From the NCBI GenBank assembly GCA_027596195.1, contig JADGJG010000017.1:32124-96123 (forward strand): a stretch of 64,000 nt of DNA. The letters are read 5' to 3'. This document shows positions 56,562 through 64,000 of the stretch, one piece after another. The position numbers and the translations under genes were made by a program. The stretch's first letter is position 1, and each line of letters starts with the position of its first letter. This stretch comes from Podochytrium sp. JEL0797. Its lineage: Eukaryota > Chytridiomycota > Chytridiomycetes > Chytridiales > Chytriomycetaceae. The notes under the pieces were generated by a model that saw nothing but the letters and a program-made list of their open reading frames with translations, was not told the DNA's origin and searched no databases.

Positions 56562-56804
56562 GGCCTCAATATCTAAAACACGAACGGGAAAAGCAATCAG
56601 AAATCCGGCTCGACAGCTTCAGCGCTGTGGCCATATCACTTACTGGTCAAAGTTTGGCGGTGGTGCGATGTGTGGCCGTGGACCTATGAACCGTTTGTTT
56701 ACTTTTGGGTGTCTGAACGTGTCTCAGCCCCCTACGGGGAAAAAAAAAAAAAGATCGAGGAATTTTTTTGGTTTTCCCAACGGAGGGGGCTGTTATTGAG
56801 CCTA
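56562..56804 (-). repeat. Right terminal inverted repeat of the transposon
   Basis: Reverse complement of the left repeat with scattered substitutions and a few indels in the A/T run. It begins internally at GGCC (56562-56565) and ends in CCTA next to the target duplication. Confidence 0.8.
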
Positions 56805-56875
56805 GGAAGATCCGTCAAAGAATGCGGCGTTTAAAGCGACTTTATTTATGAGAAAGAAAAGGAGATTACGGTGGG

Positions 56876-58612
56876 TCAGCGACGCAAGGTGCCGATTCTG
56901 CGACCCAGGTTAGGCGATTCTTCGTTCGTGAACGAAAATCGACCGTTGTACGAGATGGGAAGGATAAGGGCTTTCATGTTGGGGTCGCATTCGCTCACTG
57001 AAGGGGCGGAGAGGAGGAAGAGAGTAAGCGACGAGGTGAAGTAAAATTGAGATCATTGGGGGACCAAGTGGGAGCGAGAGAGAGAGATGTCCCCACGCGA
57101 GACCCCAACAATTGAAAGAGCAACAAGAATGCAAATCCAATCTTTAGAGAGTCCCACAACCAGGAGATGCGTCCGCGAGTAATGCTTAAAAATAGCAGAC
57201 GGCGACAACCAGAAAACCCAGCCGTCAAGTGTCCACCACAAAACAAGCCGACAAGATATTGCATGCTAATGACTCAAGCCTCTCCAATTCCGAGCCACGT
57301 AAAAGCTGGCAGGAAAACTCGCAAGAGTGGGGAAAGAGTCAAACAAGATAAACGAGTATCCCATCGGAAGCACCCCATACTTGGTCTGTTGACCCATGGA
57401 GAGAGATCTAAGGAGCGTGCGCGGGCGGGAATGGGGGGATATGCGTAATCGAAAAACTCACCACGAATCTTATTCCATAAGTCGATGCCGTGCGGATCCG
57501 GAGGCGGCAGAGAAAGTAACGCAAAGCTTGATTGTTGAAAATACCCTGCAAGAAACAAACGAGTCAGAATTCAAGCGCAAAAAAATGATAGATAATGAGG
57601 GGCAAAGGGAAGTGATTGTGCGAATGTGTTCAGAATACAAGGTCTCTCCATGGTTACATAGTAGTAAGAAGAACGAAAGTCATTGTATAAAAAGGTTATC
57701 CTCATAACAAATCGCCAAGATCACAGCGTCGGCATGACGTGCAAGGGAGATAGACGAAGGGCGAGGTCAGACATCGATATTTACCTGAGAAACGTCTCAT
57801 CCCCTTGCCATTCTCACGGCATCGGAGACCAGCAACGATCACTGTTGGTTTCGAACAGGAGGGCGTATAGTTTGGGCTACGACAAGTCATTTCGGCCTTG
57901 ATTCGAGCTTGTGAACGAGCTTCCTGGAGTCGCCGTTTTGGTATTTATCGAGCTGTTGAAGGAAAGAGTTTAGCAAAGCGCAAACCAGCGAGAGGGAAGA
58001 GAGGAGAGGAAAAGGAGAATTGTATCAGAGTTCATGGCAATGTTCTTTTCTGTCCAACATTATTTGATTCGGTACAGGTCTGAGATTTGAAACATCATAT
58101 ACAGGGAGTGGTGTGGAGGGGAACGAGGGGTGCGGATGGTCACAACTGCTTACCGACTGCGGAGTCAAAGAGTGCCAACAGGTGGCCTTGGAAGTGGAGC
58201 GTGGGAGCCATTCAGAGGCGGAAGAGGTCTCAAGGAATATCTTGGGTCATGAGAACGATGGACGGGACGAAGTGCATCTTTGGTGAAGTTTCGCGAAGCC
58301 GTTTTTTGTCAAACCGAAAAATGAAAAAAAGGAAAAGAAATCCCCGAGCGCACCCCTGCCCCGAGCAACTCAATTCCAGCAACAATGTAGTCCAAGTTAA
58401 CTAATATGATTCGATGTAATATATTGAGTCTAAAACGCATCTTCCAACCTGGGGGCCGATTCGGAGCCATTAGGGAGTCCAAATCTCGATGGGAACCATT
58501 GCTGCCGCGTTTGTTTCGTTTCGAATGTGTCGGCACGCTTTCTGATGTGAACGTTGCCGTGAAGGTAAGCTGGAAAACAACTAATCCAAGCCATTCCAAA
58601 CACTTTCTTCAC
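56876..58612 (-). CDS. Unresolved multi-exon gene, membrane-protein-like
   Basis: I cannot build a complete model, but several minus-strand pieces are clearly coding-like. The last exon (56997-56876) encodes SECDPNMKALILPISYNGRF and ends at a stop. Before it a segment in 57240-57080 encodes hydrophobic stretches (WICILVALSIVGVS). An exon near 57405-57290 encodes YGVLPMGYSFILFDSFPTLA, and one at 57545-57458 encodes RYFLCRLRIRTAS. Further up, 57945-57885 encodes LDKYQNGDSRKLVHKLESR after a good acceptor. Together they suggest a multi-pass membrane protein with many short exons. The start and total length are not known, and no family is recognised. Confidence 0.35.
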
Positions 58613-58686
58613 TTTTTAATCAAATTTATTTACGCAGAAAAAGAAAAGAGAAGAAACAACTTCAAATAACCCAAGTCCCAAAAAAA

Positions 58687-61651
58687 TCACAAAGCCCCCA
58701 TCCACCCAACCACACACCCAACCACACACCCCACACACCCTTCCCCACTCTTCCCACCCCGCTTCACACCCGGCAACACCCTCCGCATCCTCGCAACAAG
58801 TTTCCCCGTCACCCGCTCCCCTTCCTCCCGACCCAACCCCTTCACAACCCACCTCAACGCCGCAAACTCCACACAAGCGTCCACCCCTGTTGTACCTCGA
58901 GACTCACGCTCCACCATCCGTTCCAACACTCCACCCCACTCCCTTGACTCTCCGCTCCCCTTTCGGAGGAGATAAGATACCCAAACCGCACACCCAGCCA
59001 CCCCCGTCTCCCTTCGCGATTTCACACTCTGCACAAACAACGCGTCCAGCGCTTCCGGGATCTCAATCCCCTGCGTCCAACAACTCATCACAGCGAGACT
59101 CAACGCCGCGAACGCTTCTGGCGAGTCTGGGTCACATTGAGCGTACAAGTGCATGAGCTCGTGTGTTGACGTGAATGTGGTGGAGGTGGCGGGTGCAGGT
59201 GTTGCGAGGAGGGAGGATGTGTGGGTGTGGAAGGTGTGTGTGATTTGGGGGGCGAGGTGGGTGTGGGAGAAGCGGGAGAGGAGGGTACGGGGGGAGGTTG
59301 GGGAGGAGGCGGGGATCCAGTCGTCTTGGTCAAAGATTTGGGTTACGGTTTCGAGGGTCCAGAAATTGGTGGAGGGGTTGGTTGAGGTGCAGGATTCGAA
59401 GGTCCATGGGGGGAGGTTGGTGGTGGTAGTGGCGGTGGAGGGGTTCGACAAGAGGTCTTGGATGCATGCGAGACCGTCGGTGAAGAGGTAGGATGCAAGG
59501 GAGGTGATGGCGCGGGTGTAGATGGTTTCGGTGGTGATTGTGTGGATGGAGAACCGGAGCGCCAAGGCGGTCGAGAGTTTGATTTTGGCGAGGTCGATTG
59601 GGGAGATGAAGGGTCCGGCCATTGATGCGTGGGAGAGAGCGAGGAGGGAGATGTTGAGGATTTGGAGGGTTGAAGTGCAAGATGCTGGAAAAAGGAATGG
59701 AATTAGTTTGGACGCAGTGATACAGCGAAACTAGATCACAAAATTGGACTCACATTCCACCAATGCATCCAAAGCCCTCACACTCGTTTTCGCAACAACC
59801 GCATGCCACTGGCGCGTCTGGTTTGCACGCCCAACACTCACAAGAGTCTCAACGGCACACCCGATTCCCAACACAAAACACGACACGAAACGCACCACTT
59901 CCACAACCACACCGCCCATTTCAGGATTCTCAGAAACATGCGTCGGGAAGAGAGTGAAGGCCGTCAGCTGCTTCAACTGGTTCAACGGGACGGGATCCGC
60001 GGACGTTTTGGAATCCTCGTCTTTCCGCGTCTTCTTGTTGAACCCCGCTGCATGTACCGCATAGAGCAACTGCGAGACGACAAACACGAGCACCCCCAGT
60101 TTCAACATCCACCACGCCGAAGCCGCCACGACGCCCAACGCGCCCGACAACTCAACCCCTCTCAAAAACAACTTGGAATCCAACCCAGACGATTCAGTCG
60201 CGCGTCCCAGAATCCTTCCCGCAACGTGATCGTGCAATGATGACGCGTCGCCGTCGACATCAAATGGACTCGGTGCGTACAACACGGACGCACTCATGAA
60301 CATAACTGCCATGAATTTCATTCCGGCGTTTTTGGAGCTCCCGACTTCCGAGGCGGAGGCATCGAAATCGAACAGATAGTCAAACATGGAGTTGTTGGCG
60401 AGGGCATCGTTGTTGGAAAAGTTGTCGAGAAGCATATCGGTGCCAAGGCCAATGAGGCCAGGGTATTGCTGTTGCTGCTGTTGCATTTGTGGCTGCTGGT
60501 TCAGGAGGTCCATTTGTGGAGGCATCATCATTGGAAATCCGAGGCCGACGCTGCTGTTGGGCGACATTTGGACAGGCGAGAGGGTCACCTTCTCCGTGGG
60601 AGAGCGGGTGGGCGAACGCGCATCCGAGGGAGCCGATGATGGCGGAGATGTCGCCGAGAGCGACTTGAAAGCCTCGACGGACGCGGCGGCAGCAACGGCG
60701 GCCGCGACCTGGTACTGCTGCTGGATCTGCAGCCACTGCTGGATCTGCTGTTGCTGCTGCTGCATCAGCGCAAGGCCGGTGCCCAGGCTGCCGGCAATGT
60801 CGGCAGGGCTGATTGGCAGCGGCTGTGGCGGTTTGGGCGGCGACGGGGCCACGGCGGCAACCTTCTGGCGCTTCGAGGGGGGCGCTGGCGCGGGGGCAGC
60901 GGGCTGTTCGACCACGGCAAAACACTCCTTCGCAATGGCCTCGGCCTCGCTCCCAAACCGGCCCACGATCCGCGCACGAAAGTCTGCGGCCGCACAAACC
61001 TGCGCCTCGAGTTCGTGGATGTATTCCGTGGCCTTGACGAGGATTGTTCCCTTGTTGAGGCGGCCTGGCTTCTCGTCCGAATCGTTATCCAAGTCGTTGT
61101 TGTCCTCCACGTCCTGCTTCGCACCGGCCAGGTTGAGGGACGGCACGACCTTCTTGAGCTCAGCGATTCTCGCGTTGAGGTTGTTTCTGTATCTGCGCTC
61201 GATGACGTTGTGGGTAACTCTGCGCGGGGCCTTGTCGCCTGGCGCTTCTTCGGCGGGGACTTCGGCGGCCTTTGGGGTCTTTTTTGCGGTGGGTCTTCCG
61301 CGCTTTGTCTTGGGCGGTTCTGGGTTTGGGTTTAGGAATCTTTCTGTGTTTCGCTAGGAGAGTTTCCTAGAGGGTTTCCTAGTCACCTGCAGCAGCGGCG
61401 CTCTTTGCATCGCCCAGAAACGAAAGGTCCAACTCGGCGGGGAGAAGGTGCGCCAAGGAAGGCGGCGCCTGGAAGGGATGCTGCTGAGCGAGTGGGCTGC
61501 TGGTGGCGAGGTTGCCAGGCGATGCCTTGGCGGATGCAGCATCCTGGAGTGGGTTAGCCAGGACACACACAACCCACTAGACACTCACCATCATCTCCTG
61601 CCATCGCTGAAGCATCTCGGGCATGATGGGTTGGTCGGAAGTGAGGCTCAT
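58687..61651 (-). CDS. Sterol regulatory element-binding protein (SREBP-type bHLH, two TM)
   Basis: Exons 61651-61589, 61543-61387, 61343-59754 and 59684-58687 give 935 residues. A basic helix-loop-helix begins RRVTHNVIERRYRNNLNARI; Tyr125 in ERRYR, where other bHLH proteins have Arg, is the SREBP hallmark. A leucine-zipper-like helix and a Gln-rich region follow, then two TM segments (about 416-430 and 477-504) separated by a short loop, and a long C-terminal regulatory domain. In known systems SCAP binds the C-terminal part, and proteolysis releases the N-terminal factor when sterols or oxygen are low. The segment 58687-59622 looks like a separate gene but joins in frame over the intron at 59753-59685. 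No scap or protease gene is in the window. Confidence 0.88.
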
Positions 61652-62193
61652 TCGGTTGCGTGGTTGTAAAACGGGACTGCCGATCAGATGTCAAATTCCG
61701 CAAACAGGTGGCCTGATGTTCGCAAGATGACAAAAAAATCTTGAAATCTCCAAGTATCGTGGGAACTCGAACAACGAGGATAGTGACGCACTATCCTTTG
61801 TTTTTATTAATCAGTCATTTAAAAGGAAAGGAGTAATCATTAAAAAAAGGAAAAAAATTTCACCCTCCCACTTCTTTTTTCCAACTTGAAAAGATGCATT
61901 TGGCAATGAAAGGAAACAGATATTTATTCAATAATACCATGCCTTCACTGTCGAAAAGAACTGCTACCGGCCCCCCCTCCCGAAATTTCTTCGGCAAGCA
62001 AGATTCCTTCAAGCTGTTCTTCCAGGCTCTCGATATTTCCAGCCACGTAAGCGGCCGATCATGGGACCGGAATTGATGCACAAAGTTTTGATTGGGTAGG
62101 TGGCGTTTTGGTGGCGTTTGAGCCTCGTCCGTTCCTTCCATTCTCGATAAACCCCTCCACATTCCCACCACATTCCGAACACAACAGATGCGT
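61652..62193. other. Intergenic with a short coding-like tail
   Basis: This 542-bp region should contain the SREBP promoter. On the minus strand 62044-61945 reads VAGNIESLEEQLEGILLAEE then a stop, which looks coding, but no acceptor or start fits it. It may be the remains of a terminal exon. Nothing else is recognised. Confidence 0.35.
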
Positions 62194-62478
62194 TTATTTG
62201 GCTGCCCATCTAGCCTTGAGGGCTCTCCAAAGAAGCGGGGAAATCTGGCCAAGAAGAAGGAATCCCGAAACGATGGAAGCACATGCCAAGAGCAGAATCG
62301 TCTTGGAGTCACTCGGGTAGACGAATGAATAGATGATAAGTGCCAAGGAAAGGGCGTTAACTGCGGTGGTGATCGCCGGCAAGTATTTCAAGTATTTCGG
62401 ACGAGGGAGGGTCGCATCGGCAACTGTTTGGTCCGCATGGATCGTGAGCTGAGATGGTTCATCGATTTCAATTGACAC
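62194..62478 (-). CDS. Small two-TM protein, family unknown
   Basis: A single exon of 94 residues. An acidic N-terminal about 30 residues precedes two hydrophobic segments (about 33-53 and 58-80), then a basic tail (ALKARWAAK). No family is recognised. The compact size and clean start support a real gene. Possible ER or mitochondrial membrane location cannot be decided. Confidence 0.5.
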   Translation of the reverse strand: MSIEIDEPSQLTIHADQTVADATLPRPKYLKYLPAITTAVNALSLALIIYSFVYPSDSKTILLLACASIVSGFLLLGQISPLLWRALKARWAAK

Positions 62479-62704
62479 CAGGGTGTCGTGTTGAGGAGGA
62501 TGGGCAGCAGAAAGGACTTTTTAGTGTTCAATTTGCGGTGAGTGGCGTCGTGGCCTCATAATTTCCCTATTCGCGCTTTCGCCGTCCAACTGACCAAGTC
62601 AACGCGAAATTCAAAACACATAAATGGAGACTGAGAAAAAGAGTATAAAAATAAACACGCCGCATACACAAAAGCCCTCCCTCCTTTTTCTCTTTTTCTC
62701 TTCG

Positions 62705-63861
62705 TCACGCAGTCGTAGGAGACTGTGCATTCAATTCCTCCTCCTCCTCCGCAGCCCACGCCATTGCCATTCTCACATGATCCAAAACTTTCTTCTCCGT
62801 AACCACACGCGTCAATTCCGAATTCGGGATCGAATTCACGCGTCCCCTTCCCACCCCGCCATGCGACTCCACGAGCGCCGTCGTGCGGATTTGGCAAAAG
62901 TAAAACTCGCTGTTGAGGATCTGGGAAAACAGGTACACGCTGATGGACGAAAAATACATGACTTCAATTGGGTTTTTATGCGAGACGAGCCAGATGGAGA
63001 GGCTCGTGATTAAGAGACTGATGGAGGAGCGTAAAACTGTGGTTTTTTGCAGGGTCAATGAGTGTGAGAGGGGATTGGATGGTTTTGAACAAATGCATCG
63101 AAATGCCTGTACCATTCTCAGTGCTCATTACGATGAACAGCTTACGAACGTTGGAGGAAAAGTACTTCCAGCAATAAATGAGAGCCGTGACGGTTGCAAT
63201 TAAATCGCAAAGAATATCCCCAGACATGTACCTGCAATAAAGAATCAAGGTTGGGAGTTGGGGGAAGAATCGAAAAATTAAGTGCCTCACCCTTGACTTG
63301 TCACGGAATACTGATTCCAAACACAAACGCCACCAAAATCAGCGTCCCACGAGCCGTAAGATTGAATCAAATCGACAGCGGCCCAGCCCATGCGGTGCCA
63401 GAATGCCAATACGGCGATAATCGCGTACCATTGCGCTTTGCTCGAAGCGAGGTACGATTTGTAGAGAATGAAGCCATCGAATGTGAGCATGAACAGGTGG
63501 TAAGTCTGTGTATACCAAGACAAACGAGAGTGAGAAAAAAAAGTAGGAAGGGGGGTGGGCGGGGGCACTCCCGTGCGCAAACACACACCAAGTTCATGGC
63601 AAGGTCCACGCCAAAGCACGTCCCCTGGTTCGTCAAATTTCCCCAGATGAAGAAGATGGCGGAAAACAATCCAAACACATTCCCAGTGAGGATAATGATG
63701 GGGGTCGTCTTGGCGGCTGGGTTTTGATGGATTTGGCCAATGGCCAGAATAATGCCACGCAGACTGATTTCGAACGCCATGGCCATGAAAAAGTCTGAGA
63801 CGACGAGAGCGATTGTGTAAGTTCGATCAGAATTAATGGAGCTGCTTTGTGAGGATGGCAT
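62705..63861 (-). CDS. Seven-TM receptor-like membrane protein
   Basis: Exons 63861-63589, 63505-63291, 63231-63113 and 63036-62705 give 312 residues with about seven hydrophobic segments, an outside-facing short N-terminus and a cytosolic acidic C-terminal tail (WAAEEEEELNAQS). One Cys in each of two adjacent extracellular loops (GTCFGVD and GGVCVWNQ) could form the disulfide common in G-protein-coupled receptors. No DRY or NPxxY motif is visible and the family is not recognised. It could be a chytrid-specific sensory receptor; this is inference. The 5' flank has long G and A homopolymers. Confidence 0.6.
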
Positions 63862-63925
63862 TTTTCGGGATGTTTTGGAATCATTGGAATGAGAAATACG
63901 ATTACTTTCGGTGAAAAGGAGGGAG

Positions 63926-63984
63926 GGGGGGGGGGGGGGGGGGGGGGGGAGAAAAAAAAAAAAAAACGACGAAAAAAAAAAAAA
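63926..63984 (+). repeat. G and A homopolymer runs near window end
   Basis: A run of about 24 G (63926-63949) is followed by a run of about 15 A and another of about 13 A. These lie 5' of the seven-TM gene. Exact lengths are unreliable. Confidence 0.85.
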
Positions 63985-64000
63985 CAATAAAATTGTTTTG

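Larger units (their letters stand above)
55871..56813. mobile_element. Non-autonomous foldback DNA transposon (Mutator-like by structure)
   Basis: The element is 925 bp (55880-56804) and is flanked by the 9-bp direct repeat GGAAGATCC (55871-55879 and 56805-56813). It has imperfect terminal inverted repeats of about 244 bp (55880-56123 and 56562-56804) that start TAGTCTC and TAGGCTC. The about 440-bp centre encodes no recognisable transposase. Long TIRs plus a 9-bp target duplication fit Mutator-like elements; an hAT element would normally give 8 bp. It must be mobilised in trans if at all. The TIRs differ by scattered substitutions, so the insertion is not brand new. Confidence 0.78.

Noticed and set aside
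58687..59622. Independent gene starting MAGPFISP
   Set aside because: The frame is open upstream to a good acceptor at 59685 and joins the SREBP exon in phase; the combined protein has the expected SREBP C-terminal domain.
59744..61357. Long plus-strand frames antisense to SREBP
   Set aside because: They mirror the GC-rich, Gln/Ala/Pro-rich coding strand and show no domain or splice logic.
61945..62044. Terminal exon-like stretch VAGNIESLEEQLEG
   Set aside because: No splice acceptor or start codon connects it to a gene; kept only as a note in the intergenic entry.
1..64000. CRISPR arrays, rRNA genes, LTR retrotransposons
   Set aside because: No regularly spaced short repeats, rRNA signatures or reverse transcriptase/integrase motifs were found; the only repeats are the tandem duplication, local paralogues, the transposon arms and simple tracts.

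Overview
This window is fungal nuclear DNA and most probably comes from a zoosporic fungus (Chytridiomycota). The support is: short GT-AG introns in most genes; genes packed on both strands; flagellar and centrosomal genes (IFT38/CLUAP1 and a CEP95-like protein, head to head) that most non-flagellated fungi lack; F-box/ankyrin and F-box/plant-type-LRR proteins; a secreted GH18 chitinase; and a full-length two-TM SREBP. The genus is inference. Exon coordinates below were read by eye from splice signals and frame continuity.

Layout. 1-50: 3' part of a tRNA-Thr(AGT). 435-14255: an exact-junction tandem duplication of about 6.25 kb (units 1668-7917 and 7918-14168). Each unit holds the first exon of a surface-protein gene, a chitinase, a decayed region and most of an F-box/LRR gene. 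The middle junction fuses the surface-protein first exon in frame to the F-box/LRR body. 14429-21739: an LRR relic, RNA polymerase III subunit RPC4, a small ankyrin protein, IFT38 and the CEP95-like gene. 21894-26796: two tandem 14-TM major-facilitator transporters. 27102-28594: an HtrA-type mitochondrial protease. 29198-33643: one large gene joining a DEDDh exonuclease domain to a MOV10-like RNA helicase. 33798-36307: two tandem secreted Gln/Pro-rich proteins and a four-exon metallothionein. 36588-43507: an MFSD10-like transporter, a small acidic repeat protein, ATG13 and prefoldin subunit 4. 43609-46260: two tandem nitroreductases and an orphan. 46811-54929: PARP-like ADP-ribosyltransferase, NnrU-domain membrane protein, F-box/ankyrin protein, xanthine-dioxygenase-like enzyme, cytochrome c1, HAD nucleotidase and a small membrane protein. 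54930-58612: gene-poor, with a 925-bp foldback transposon (long inverted repeats, 9-bp target duplication) and one unresolved membrane-protein gene. 58687-63861: SREBP, a small two-TM protein and a seven-TM receptor-like protein.

The genes do not form one pathway. The closest functional links are the shared 49-bp promoter region of the two ciliary genes, and three tandem-duplicate families (DHA2 transporters, nitroreductases, secreted KR-Q proteins) plus the recent 6.25-kb duplication, which show that local duplication is active here. The most unusual items are the in-frame chimeric gene made by that duplication, the exonuclease-helicase fusion, and a PARP with a His-Tyr-Gln triad.
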